Assembly (NCBI GenBank): GCA_919902625.1
Contig: CAKKRO010000064.1
Location: 1-15,987 of the forward strand
Source: Nitrosomonadaceae bacterium
GTDB lineage: Bacteria; Pseudomonadota; Gammaproteobacteria; Burkholderiales; Nitrosomonadaceae
Length of the DNA: 15,987 nucleotides
Direction: 5' to 3'
Of this stretch, positions 7,496-15,463 are shown in pieces. Position 1 is the stretch's first letter. Each line of letters starts with the position of its first letter. Below the pieces are notes generated by a model. It searched no databases. It worked only from the letters and a program-made list of their open reading frames with translations, and was not told where the DNA came from. The position numbers and the translations under genes were made by a program.

Positions 7496-10162
7496 TTGAA
7501 CGTGGGAATTTCACACAGTTATAGTTACCGGGTTTTTGCGCGTTGGGTTGATTTTTCCTATCAAAATGCTCTTTGGGTCATTCTGTTCGTATTATTGGCG
7601 ACTTCGCTGAGTACGGTTTATACCGTCAATACTCTCGGAGTGCATACCGATACGAATGATATGCTCTCTGAGGATGTGCCTTTTCGCGCCAATCATGAGC
7701 GCTATAAAAAATCGTTTTCCCAGTATGAAGACACGTTGCTGCTGGTACTGGATGCGCCAACACCCGAGCAAGCGCATCTGGCAGCGAAACGTCTTAATGC
7801 TTATCTGCAAGAAAACAGCGCGCAATTCCCCCATAGTTATTATTTAAGTGGAGAGCCTTTTTTCGAACAGAATGGCCTGCTTTTCAAGAGCATATCTGAA
7901 TTGGGGCGCATTACCGACCATCTGGCCGCCGCACAACCATTGGTTGCACGCATCGCCGAAAGCCCCACGCTTTACACATTTGCTGATGTTCTTACACAAG
8001 CCACTGAAGAATTACGTACCGGCCGTAAGCTGGAGTTGGAGCCGGTATTGAATGGTGTCGCTGCAACATTGGATGCACAGCTTGCCGGTAAATCCCGTGC
8101 ATTGTCGTGGCAAGCATTATTGGGTGGCGAAGCACAAAAAGAAACTTATCAGGAACTGGTTATCGTACAACCGAAGCTTGATTACTCTCAATTATTTGCC
8201 GCAGAACAACCGATCGATGCAATTCGTACTGCCGCGCAAGATATGGGTCTTACATCCGGTGCCGTTGAGAAATTGCGCATTACAGGTGAAGTGGCGCTAG
8301 CCTATGATGAACTTAATAGTGCAATGCGCGGTGCTCAGAATGCCGGATTGCTGGCATTGGTGCTGGTGGCCGTTGTGCTATTCATGGCATTGCGTTCTGC
8401 CGGAGCGGTATTGACCGTATTGCTGAGTCTGATTTTTGGGCTATTGCTGACGGCAGCATTTGCCACTATGGCTGTAGGGCATCTGAATCTGATCTCCATT
8501 GCATTCGCTGTTTTATATATAGGCCTTGGTGTTGATTATGCCATTCATTTTTTGTTGCGGCACGAGGAACTGAGAAAATCAAACCGGCCTGTTTCAGAGA
8601 CATTATATAAAGCTGGCGGTGATACGGGGCAGGCGCTGCTGATTTGTGCAATCACTACTGCGATTGGTTTTTATGCTTTTATGCCAACGACTTATCAGGG
8701 CGTTGCAGAACTGGGCTTGATATCGGGCACAGGTATGTTGATCAGTTTTCTGATTACGATGACGCTGATTCCTGCCTTACAAAAATATTTTCCAACACAA
8801 GTCAAAAAATCAGCAACCTCCATTCAATCAATCAATAAAATCATGGATCTACCAAGACACTTTAGAAAATGGGTCTATGTTTTGACAGTCATTGCCGTTC
8901 TGGCTTCCGGCATGGCGCTATCCCAGGTCAAGTTTGATTATAATTTGCTGAATCTGAACAATCCACGTGCAGAATCGGTGGAGACCTTTCAGGAATTGCT
9001 GGGAAATACTGAAGACTCACCTTGGCATATCAATATATTAGCAGATGGTTTGCAGGATACAGAACAAGTTGTGCAGCAACTCAGGGTTTTGCCAGAAGTT
9101 AATAAAGTGATCAGTATTCTTGATCTAGTGCCTGAAGAGCAGGAAGAAAAAAGTCTCTTGATTGAGGAAATGGCTATGACGCTGGGGCCTGTTTCTTTTT
9201 CCTCCACCGCGTTTCTGAATCCTGATCATCATACTGTTGCAGAGCAGAGAATGGCGCTGGAGAAACTGAATAGTGCATTGAGCCAGTTTGTTGCTGAGCA
9301 ACCTGATCATGCGGCGGCGGCATCTGCCCGCGCACTGCACGTAGCGCTTGCTAATCTGTTGGTTCGTTTGGATAAGGATGCGATAGAAAATGATCATGGG
9401 AATGGACAATTATTACGTGTGATCAGTAGTGATTTGCTCAGCTTGCTGCCTGATTCCATGAAACGCCTGCAAGTGGCGCTGGAGGCACAAACTTTCACGC
9501 AGGAAACATTGCCGGCTTCATTAAGCTCGCATTGGCGCAGTAGCGATGGTGTTTATCGCATTGCGGTTTATCCAGCCGAAAATATTAATGATAACGATGC
9601 CTTGCGCAGATTCGTGCATGCTGTTCAGAAGATAGCGCCCAATGCTACCGGCGCACCTGTGATCAGTCTGGAAGCCGGTGAAGCTGTGGTGGATGCATTT
9701 ATACATGCTTTTTCATTGGCGCTGTTAGGTGTCGTGTTAGCGTTATTGATGCTGCTTAGAAATGTAACTTCTACCCTGCTGGTATTAATACCCCTGTTAT
9801 TGGCCGCTTTATTTACGGGTGCCAGCACGGTTTTATTAGAGATACCTTTTAATTTCGCCAATATTATTGCATTGCCATTGCTATTGGGTATCGGTATTGA
9901 TTGTAGCGTGCATATAGTGCACAGGAGCCGCAATACCGGGGTGGTTTATGAGAACGTGTTGCATACCAGTACAGCGCGTGCCATTTATTATAGCGCACTA
10001 ACAACGCTGGCAGGTTTCGGAAGTCTGGCGTTTTCCCTGCATCAGGGAACTGCCAGCATGGGATTGCTGCTTGCTGTGGGCGTGTTTCTGACTTTGGTGT
10101 GTGTGCTGATTATCTTGCCGGTTTTGTTGCAGTCAACAAGCAAGAGCGCGCGCGTTGTTTAA
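7496..10162 (+). CDS. hpnN: Hopanoid transporter HpnN (RND/MMPL family)
   Basis: An 888-residue inner-membrane transporter. In studied bacteria HpnN is needed to move hopanoids to the outer membrane. The chain has two similar halves: a membrane segment near 26-46, a periplasmic domain about 47-280, then a block of helices 281-430 with the GLGVDY motif (343-348); a second segment near 458-476, a second periplasmic domain to about 730, and helices 735-880 with the matching GIGID (798-802). The repeated Asp in these motifs (D347, D802) sits where RND/MMPL proteins place proton-relay acids. No ATG opens the frame: TTG at 7496 follows GAAGGA (7486-7491) by only four bases, and an in-frame GTG at 7502 follows it by ten, so either may be used. 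It is last in the hpn cluster and ends 4 bp from the convergent methyltransferase gene. Confidence 0.94.
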   Translation: MNVGISHSYSYRVFARWVDFSYQNALWVILFVLLATSLSTVYTVNTLGVHTDTNDMLSEDVPFRANHERYKKSFSQYEDTLLLVLDAPTPEQAHLAAKRLNAYLQENSAQFPHSYYLSGEPFFEQNGLLFKSISELGRITDHLAAAQPLVARIAESPTLYTFADVLTQATEELRTGRKLELEPVLNGVAATLDAQLAGKSRALSWQALLGGEAQKETYQELVIVQPKLDYSQLFAAEQPIDAIRTAAQDMGLTSGAVEKLRITGEVALAYDELNSAMRGAQNAGLLALVLVAVVLFMALRSAGAVLTVLLSLIFGLLLTAAFATMAVGHLNLISIAFAVLYIGLGVDYAIHFLLRHEELRKSNRPVSETLYKAGGDTGQALLICAITTAIGFYAFMPTTYQGVAELGLISGTGMLISFLITMTLIPALQKYFPTQVKKSATSIQSINKIMDLPRHFRKWVYVLTVIAVLASGMALSQVKFDYNLLNLNNPRAESVETFQELLGNTEDSPWHINILADGLQDTEQVVQQLRVLPEVNKVISILDLVPEEQEEKSLLIEEMAMTLGPVSFSSTAFLNPDHHTVAEQRMALEKLNSALSQFVAEQPDHAAAASARALHVALANLLVRLDKDAIENDHGNGQLLRVISSDLLSLLPDSMKRLQVALEAQTFTQETLPASLSSHWRSSDGVYRIAVYPAENINDNDALRRFVHAVQKIAPNATGAPVISLEAGEAVVDAFIHAFSLALLGVVLALLMLLRNVTSTLLVLIPLLLAALFTGASTVLLEIPFNFANIIALPLLLGIGIDCSVHIVHRSRNTGVVYENVLHTSTARAIYYSALTTLAGFGSLAFSLHQGTASMGLLLAVGVFLTLVCVLIILPVLLQSTSKSARVV

Positions 10163-10166
10163 TGGT

Positions 10167-11435
10167 TCATTCTGCTATCACTTCAATACGGGTTAAAGCC
10201 GCAGCGAAGAAGCCATCGGTTTGGTGTATTTGCGGGGATAATTGCAAGAACTCGCCCGTATCCAGTGGTATTTTTTGTTGTAATAACAATTCGGAGCAGT
10301 TTAACAAGGCGAATTGAGGGTGCGCAGCCAGGAAATCGTTAATGATTGCCTGGTTCTCTTCCGGCAGGAAACTGCAGGTTGCATATACCAGCCGGCCGCC
10401 CGGTTTGAGCAAATCAGCCGCCGCTGAAAGAATAGCGGCCTGTTTTGTTTTCAGTTCTTCAATACTTTGAGGGGATTGGCGCCATTTTAAATCCGGATTG
10501 CGCCGCAATGTTCCAAGACCGCTGCAAGGCGCATCCACCAGCACCCGATCTATTTTTCCCGTCAGGCGCTTGACCTTGATGTCGTTCTCATGCGTGATGC
10601 GTTGAGCATGCAAATTGGACAAACCTGAGCGCTTAAAGCGCGGTTTCATATTGCTCAATCTTTTTTCCGAGACGTCGAAAGCATAAAGACGCCCTTTGGA
10701 ATTCATTAATGCGCCCAGTAGCAGCGATTTTCCGCCGGCCCCGGCACAGAAATCGACAACCATTTCACCTCGTTTGGGCGCCAGCAAGTATCCAAGTAAT
10801 TGGCTGCCTTCATCCTGAACTTCTATTTTTCCGGACAGAAAAAGTGTATGACGATTGATTGCCGGTTTGCCGGTAAGCCGGATGCCGCAGGGAGAATAAG
10901 GGGTCTCCTGTGCTTCAATACCTTCCTGATTGAGCATTTCAAGGACCTGATTCCGTTTGGCGAGGAATGTATTCACCCGCAGGTCAAGTGGTGCAGGTTT
11001 CTGTAAGGAAAGCCCCAGGCTGAGAATATCTGCGTCAGACATGAAATGCTGTAATTTCTCTACCAGCCATTGGGGAAATTCTGCCTGGATAGCCAGTGGC
11101 AGCGAGGCTGATTGGATGGCTTTGATTTCTGATAGCCATTTTGTTTCGGTTTCACTGATGAACGACACTAATTCACGTAAATTCATGCCTTGAAATTTAA
11201 CCAGATAAGCTAAAACCAGTGAACGAGGCGTTGTGAGTTCTGTGAGGCTTTCAAGAAAAAAACGGTGGCGTAAAATGCCAAAGACTGTTTCTGCTATGAA
11301 TGCGCGATCCTGTGCGCCGAGCATAGGGTTCTCGCGGAAGAAGCGCCGCATAATTGCATCGGCAGGGTATTCCAAAGGAAGTATGGTGCGTATTGCGACA
11401 ACAGCGGCATCCAGCTGAAAAGAAGTTAATTGCAT
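10167..11435 (-). CDS. RsmB/NOP-family rRNA (cytosine-5) methyltransferase
   Basis: A SAM-dependent RNA m5C methyltransferase of the RsmB/NOP2/Sun family, 422 residues. The N-terminal part (about 1-140) is helical and may act like the NusB-like domain of RsmB. The catalytic domain has VQDEGSQL (206-213), the SAM motif VDFCAGAGGKS (227-237), the acidic motif YAFDV (251-255), DAPCSGLGTLRR with C304, and YATCS with C354. The two cysteines are the release and nucleophile residues of the family. It diverges enough from E. coli RsmB, for example AGAGGKS in place of AAPGGKT, that target C967 of 16S rRNA is not assured; no symbol is given. AGGA lies five bases before the ATG. It is the last gene of the purM-purN-DUF3108 operon, 29 bp after the DUF3108 stop. 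Confidence 0.92.
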   Translation of the reverse strand: MQLTSFQLDAAVVAIRTILPLEYPADAIMRRFFRENPMLGAQDRAFIAETVFGILRHRFFLESLTELTTPRSLVLAYLVKFQGMNLRELVSFISETETKWLSEIKAIQSASLPLAIQAEFPQWLVEKLQHFMSDADILSLGLSLQKPAPLDLRVNTFLAKRNQVLEMLNQEGIEAQETPYSPCGIRLTGKPAINRHTLFLSGKIEVQDEGSQLLGYLLAPKRGEMVVDFCAGAGGKSLLLGALMNSKGRLYAFDVSEKRLSNMKPRFKRSGLSNLHAQRITHENDIKVKRLTGKIDRVLVDAPCSGLGTLRRNPDLKWRQSPQSIEELKTKQAAILSAAADLLKPGGRLVYATCSFLPEENQAIINDFLAAHPQFALLNCSELLLQQKIPLDTGEFLQLSPQIHQTDGFFAAALTRIEVIAE

Positions 11436-11464
11436 TGATTTCCTATGGGGGCTTTATCAGCCGA

Positions 11465-12181
11465 TTAATGACCGGCTTGATAGCTAATGTTAATTCCGGT
11501 AACTATTTTCTCGAGTTCGCGGCCATCTTCTTCGATGGAGACGACGCGGACAGGCAGCATGTGATTGTTTGGCGCAAGCCATAATTTTCTTTTAACTTTG
11601 GCGTTTTTTTCTTCTTGCCTTGTCAATGCGATGGTTTCAAGTTTTCCTATCGGTGTGTTGAGTATTTCTTCCGTGACTGTGTAACGCGATAGTTTCAGAC
11701 TATGCCCATCCGTGACGTATATCTCTACATGATGCTTAGGCAGAGGAGCGAACATAAAATTATAGGATAGACTTAAACGATCCAAAGTACCTTCCGGTAA
11801 TTTTTCCTGTTCTCTTTTTCCTTTATGTTGAAGCTTTATGATATGGTTTTTCCAGTCAAAATCAGCCACGCTGGGTTCTTTATTTCCGCGTTTCTCGAAG
11901 GCGCGAGAAGGCCTTAATCCATGTTTTGTAATGATCCCTTCGCTATGACGGACAATACTGCCGGGTTTTATGAGTTTATAGATGCCGGTAGCTTGTGCCT
12001 CGCTGGTGATACTATAACGATATGAGTTATTGTTATGTTTAATTTCCACGACTTCATTCAGTTCTCCATGGCCGATATCCGTGGTCACGGAGTAGCTAAT
12101 ATCAATGCGTGAAGGTATATCCGTTGCAAATGCTGAGAAACTGAGTATCCAAAGCAGAAAGATGGATGATAGAAATTTCAT
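11465..12181 (-). CDS. DUF3108 exported protein
   Basis: A 238-residue protein of the uncharacterised DUF3108 family. It has a Sec signal peptide (about 1-19) with likely cleavage after AFA, and a beta-rich mature part. Typical features are a start such as RIDISYSV, paired strands in the middle (KLIKPGSIVRHSEGIITKHGLRP) and a late LWLAPNNHMLPVRVVSIEEDG segment, resembling beta-barrel-like lipid-handling folds. The function is unknown; a periplasmic or envelope role follows from the signal peptide only. Its ATG overlaps the purN stop as ATGA, so translation is coupled to purN. The pairing with purN and an RsmB-type gene recurs in betaproteobacteria as I recall, without a clear biochemical reason. 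Confidence 0.88.
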   Translation of the reverse strand: MKFLSSIFLLWILSFSAFATDIPSRIDISYSVTTDIGHGELNEVVEIKHNNNSYRYSITSEAQATGIYKLIKPGSIVRHSEGIITKHGLRPSRAFEKRGNKEPSVADFDWKNHIIKLQHKGKREQEKLPEGTLDRLSLSYNFMFAPLPKHHVEIYVTDGHSLKLSRYTVTEEILNTPIGKLETIALTRQEEKNAKVKRKLWLAPNNHMLPVRVVSIEEDGRELEKIVTGINISYQAGH

Positions 12182-12816
12182 TCGGGTAATCCTGGCGAAT
12201 AGAGAGCTATCTCATGGACATTGGAATTGATGACTTCAACGCGATTTTCACTGAGTTTGATCCGATCTTCCATAAACCAGCGTATGGCCTGAGGATAAAT
12301 ACAGTGCTCCTGGTGTAAAACCCGGGCTGCCAGCGTTTTTTCAGTATCATAGGGTAATACAGGGATCGCTGCCTGAATCACAATGGGACCATGATCCAAT
12401 TGCAGAGTGACAAAATGTACGGTACAACCATGAATTTTAATGCCTTCTTGCAGCGCTCGTGCATGCGTATCCAAACCAGGAAACGCAGGTAATAATGACG
12501 GGTGAATATTCATTAACCGGCCCTGGTAGCGTTGTACAAAGTGATCGCTTAGTATACGCATGAAGCCAGCCAGCGCAATCAGTTTTGGTTGGCAGGCGTC
12601 AATTCTTTCGGCCAATGCCATATCAAATGTCTGACGATCCGGATAGGCGCGATGATCAATGACCATGGTTTCAACGCCATATTTTCTGGCAATCTCTAAC
12701 CCTGATGCATGGGGATTGTTACTGATTACCGTGATACGATCCACCTGAAGTCCGGCCTCCAGCAGCACCTGCATATTACTGCCGCGACCGGAGATAAGGA
12801 TAACCAGTGATTTCAT
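12178..12816 (-). CDS. purN: Phosphoribosylglycinamide formyltransferase PurN
   Basis: PurN (GART) transfers a formyl group from 10-formyltetrahydrofolate to glycinamide ribonucleotide, the third step of purine synthesis, in the cytoplasm. The 212 residues match the family length. Visible motifs are the phosphate-binding SGRGSN (9-14), the folate-site AGFMRIL (83-89), NIHPSLLPAFPG with catalytic N103 and H105, and the loop QLDHGP with catalytic D141. Downstream of about 175 the tail is normal. It follows purM by 23 bp, in the order seen in many bacteria, and its stop overlaps the start of the DUF3108 gene. No strong ribosome binding site precedes the ATG, which fits coupling to purM. Confidence 0.97.
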   Translation of the reverse strand: MKSLVILISGRGSNMQVLLEAGLQVDRITVISNNPHASGLEIARKYGVETMVIDHRAYPDRQTFDMALAERIDACQPKLIALAGFMRILSDHFVQRYQGRLMNIHPSLLPAFPGLDTHARALQEGIKIHGCTVHFVTLQLDHGPIVIQAAIPVLPYDTEKTLAARVLHQEHCIYPQAIRWFMEDRIKLSENRVEVINSNVHEIALYSPGLPE

Positions 12817-12839
12817 GATGCCGTTGTATGAATAACCAT

Positions 12840-13898
12840 TTACACTAAAACGGTGGTTGCCTGATTGGCTATGCGCGGATTGATTTCGCCGATTTGCCAG
12901 ACGGTCTCACCTGAAGCACGTAAACTGCTCATGGCATTTTCAACATGATGGGGGGCCACTACGATCACCATGCCAATGCCGCAATTAAATACACGTGCCA
13001 TTTCATGATCAGCGACGTTACCTTGTTGCTGCAACCAGTGAAATAGCGGAGGCATCTCCCATGAATCTTTTTGCAAAACAGCCATGACCTGATGCGGCAG
13101 AATACGTGGCACATTTTCGATCAACCCGCCGCCGGTGATATGCGCCAGCCCTTTAACCGGCAATTGTTGGATCAATTCGAGCAACGGTTTTACATAAATA
13201 CGTGTCGGCGCCATGATGGCATCGCTGAGTTTCCTGCCATTAAAATCAGAAGATAAATCAATGCGATTATTTTCAATAATCTTGCGGATCAGTGAATAGC
13301 CATTGGAGTGCGCGCCACTGGATGCGAGACCCAGCACAATATCGCCATCCTGTATCGTAGTGCCGCTGATAATCCGGTCTTTTTCGACGATACCCACAGC
13401 AAATCCGGCCAGATCATACTCACCATGGGGATACATGCCTGGCATTTCAGCCGTCTCTCCACCAATCAATGCACAGCCCGCCTGCTCACACCCTTTGGCA
13501 ATGCCACTGATCACCGCTGTTGCTGTTTCCACATTTAATTGGCCGCAAGCGAAATAGTCCAGGAAAAATAAAGGCTCTGCACCTTGTACCAGAATATCGT
13601 TGACACTCATTGCAACCAGATCAATACCGATATTGTCATGCTGATTGAGCTGGAAAGCCAGCTTAAGTTTGGTGCCCACGCCATCCGTACCGGAAACCAG
13701 AACAGGATTTTGATATTTTTTGGAAATTTCAAACAATGCGCCAAAACCACCGATTCCGGTGAGTACTTCAGGGCGTAATGTCCGCTTGGCAAAAGGTTTT
13801 ATATTTTCAACCAAACGATCACCCGCATCAATGTCTACACCGGCATCACGATAGGATAGTTGCGGTGCATTAGAATTGTCAGAATTTGATGAAGTCAA
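12840..13898 (-). CDS. purM: Phosphoribosylformylglycinamidine cyclo-ligase PurM
   Basis: PurM (AIR synthetase) closes the imidazole ring with ATP in step five of purine synthesis. The 352 residues match the family. Motifs seen are SYRDAGVDIDAG (15-26), TGIGGFGALFE (47-57), the ATP-site SGTDGVGTKL (69-78) and GGETAEMPGMY (146-156). The frame opens with TTG at 13898: no ATG or GTG was found upstream in frame before the conserved N-terminus, and ATG is also absent just inside it. The ribosome binding site is weak (GAGAAC a few bases before), so this start is less certain than the gene. It begins a minus-strand operon with purN, DUF3108 and the methyltransferase. A purine-regulated promoter would lie in the 252 bp upstream, but I recognise no PurR-like operator there. 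Confidence 0.96.
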   Translation of the reverse strand: MTSSNSDNSNAPQLSYRDAGVDIDAGDRLVENIKPFAKRTLRPEVLTGIGGFGALFEISKKYQNPVLVSGTDGVGTKLKLAFQLNQHDNIGIDLVAMSVNDILVQGAEPLFFLDYFACGQLNVETATAVISGIAKGCEQAGCALIGGETAEMPGMYPHGEYDLAGFAVGIVEKDRIISGTTIQDGDIVLGLASSGAHSNGYSLIRKIIENNRIDLSSDFNGRKLSDAIMAPTRIYVKPLLELIQQLPVKGLAHITGGGLIENVPRILPHQVMAVLQKDSWEMPPLFHWLQQQGNVADHEMARVFNCGIGMVIVVAPHHVENAMSSLRASGETVWQIGEINPRIANQATTVLV

Positions 13899-14150
13899 GT
13901 TGAGTTCTCGCGCAATTACAGAATAAATGTTGCTTGTAAGCTGTAATTTTACCGCAAATGAACGATGAGCATGCTGCAGATATGTGACTTGCTGGTTTGA
14001 CGGCGATTAATAGAAAGAATAGCTCTGATGTTGTTGGGAGCCTGCCGGACTTAAGGCTTGATCTGCTGCGCCAATGGGAGAAGCAGTTTCCTAGGCTGAA
14101 ATGCAAAGTTTATTCAAATGCGGTGGCATCATTGAATGGATGGTGTTCCG
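13899..14150. other. Non-coding gap between purM and the HD-GYP gene
   Basis: These 252 bp should carry the 3' end of the HD-GYP transcript and the purM promoter. AGCCT/AGGCT (arms near 14039-14043 and 14054-14058) and other 5-bp inverted pairs are present, but none is followed by a T-run on the minus strand. No clear sigma-70 pair was found for purM. A plus-strand frame from TTG 13997 to 14164 is open for 55 codons without recognisable content. Confidence 0.35.
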
Positions 14151-15263
14151 TTACACAGCTATAGTAACGAGCCGAATAGCTTTATGATGCGATGCTTGCT
14201 GTTCTTCCTCATCTTTATACTGTTCCCTTATTGCAACAATCTTGTCTATATTTTCAATAAACAAATCCACTAGCTGGGGATCAAATTGCGCTCCCGCTTT
14301 ACTTTTAATAAATTCGATAGCCTTTTCAATAGGCCAGGCTTCTTTGTAGGGTCTTGTTGATGTGAGGGCGTCAAAGACATCGCTGATCGCTGTGATGCGG
14401 CCTTCAATCGGAATGGATCCTGCTTTGAGTTGATTGGGATAGCCATTGCCATCCCAGTGTTCATGATGCGATAGTGCAATGCTCGCTGCCAGTTGCACCA
14501 GCAGGGATTCATGCTCGGCAAGAAGATCGGCGCCCATCTGCGCATGTTTACGCATCTGCTCCCACTCTGCGTCGTTAAGTTTTCCTGTTTTCAGCAGAAT
14601 ATGATCAGGAATGCCGATTTTGCCAATATCATGCAAAGGCGCCGCTTTCTCCATGAGATAACAGATGTCATCAGACATGCCCAGAGCTTCCGAAAGGATA
14701 CGTGCATACTTACCAACACGCACAACATGCTTGCCGGTGTCGTTATCACGCATTTCACCCACCTGAGCCATGATTTTGATCAGCACACCGGTTGCTTTCT
14801 CGAGTTCCGAGGTACGCTCTTTTACTCTTTTTTCCAGTTCTTTTGCGATATTCTTTTGCGCCAGATAGGCAGCCCGCACACGCAATAGGTTTTTAACGCG
14901 AAGAATAACTTCAGTTTGATCAAAAGGTTTATTGACAAAATCTTGCGCGCCAAGCTCAAGGGCTTTGTTGCGAATTTCGCTGCCCTGCCTGCCGGTTAAA
15001 ACCAAAATAGGCACCAGTTGTTTACTCACTGAGGATTCATTGATTTGCTGCATTACTTCGAACCCATTCATTTTGGGCATTTCAATATCCAGTAACAGCA
15101 AATCATAATTGTTTTCCTGCAGGGCAGGCAGAACCTTGGTGGGGTCTGTCAAAGCAGTGTGGTGAGAATAACCTTCTGATTCCAGTAGCTTACTTAAAAT
15201 CAATATATTGGTTATGGAATCATCACAAATTAAGATTCTTAAATGAGTGGTATCTGTTGTCAT
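14151..15263 (-). CDS. REC-HD-GYP response regulator, predicted c-di-GMP phosphodiesterase
   Basis: A 370-residue two-domain regulator. Residues 8-125 are a receiver domain with the acidic pair D14/D15, phospho-acceptor D59 (in LLLLDIEMP), T90 and the conserved lysine K112 (in NKPF). A helical linker (about 126-160) with heptad-like charge (LEKRVKERTSELEKATG) probably forms a coiled coil. Residues 160-350 are an HD-GYP domain with HDIGKIGIPD (H211, D212) and HHEHWDGNGYP (H266, H267, E268 and GYP at 274-276). HD-GYP proteins of this type hydrolyse cyclic-di-GMP, linking a phosphorelay to motility or biofilm state. All key residues are present, so activity is likely. No histidine kinase is adjacent, so the partner is unknown. 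The ribosome binding site before the ATG is weak, and the gene stands alone with gaps on both sides. Confidence 0.95.
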   Translation of the reverse strand: MTTDTTHLRILICDDSITNILILSKLLESEGYSHHTALTDPTKVLPALQENNYDLLLLDIEMPKMNGFEVMQQINESSVSKQLVPILVLTGRQGSEIRNKALELGAQDFVNKPFDQTEVILRVKNLLRVRAAYLAQKNIAKELEKRVKERTSELEKATGVLIKIMAQVGEMRDNDTGKHVVRVGKYARILSEALGMSDDICYLMEKAAPLHDIGKIGIPDHILLKTGKLNDAEWEQMRKHAQMGADLLAEHESLLVQLAASIALSHHEHWDGNGYPNQLKAGSIPIEGRITAISDVFDALTSTRPYKEAWPIEKAIEFIKSKAGAQFDPQLVDLFIENIDKIVAIREQYKDEEEQQASHHKAIRLVTIAV

Positions 15264-15291
15264 TTGATTACTGTATGTAGAGATATCTAAT

Positions 15292-15307
15292 GTACATTTG
15301 TATGTAC
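15292..15307. repeat. Short inverted repeat upstream of the HD-GYP gene
   Basis: GTACAT (15292-15297) and ATGTAC (15302-15307) are perfect 6-bp inverted arms around a 4-base centre, starting 29 bp before the HD-GYP start codon. The geometry resembles a small dimeric operator or a short 5'-leader hairpin. It is too short to assign to any regulator. Confidence 0.3.
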
Positions 15308-15463
15308 GGCAGAATGGATAAATTATTGAGTAAAATTTATTGGTATGTTCCGGGTAGTGGATTGGCTACTTCAGTATGAATATTTTTTCAGCTTGAAGCA
15401 GGATTCGGCAGGTTACGCACCGAGTGGATTTGCATCATATCGTTGCGTACTGTAACCGGGTAG

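Noticed and set aside
7468..7521. ATG between hpnM and hpnN as a start for hpnN
   Set aside because: It is out of frame with hpnN and its frame ends after 17 codons.
13997..14164. Plus-strand frame of 55 codons from a TTG, containing an LRQWEKQFPRLK segment
   Set aside because: No ribosome binding site, rare start, overlap with the end of the HD-GYP gene and no family resemblance. It could be a gene remnant, but evidence is lacking.
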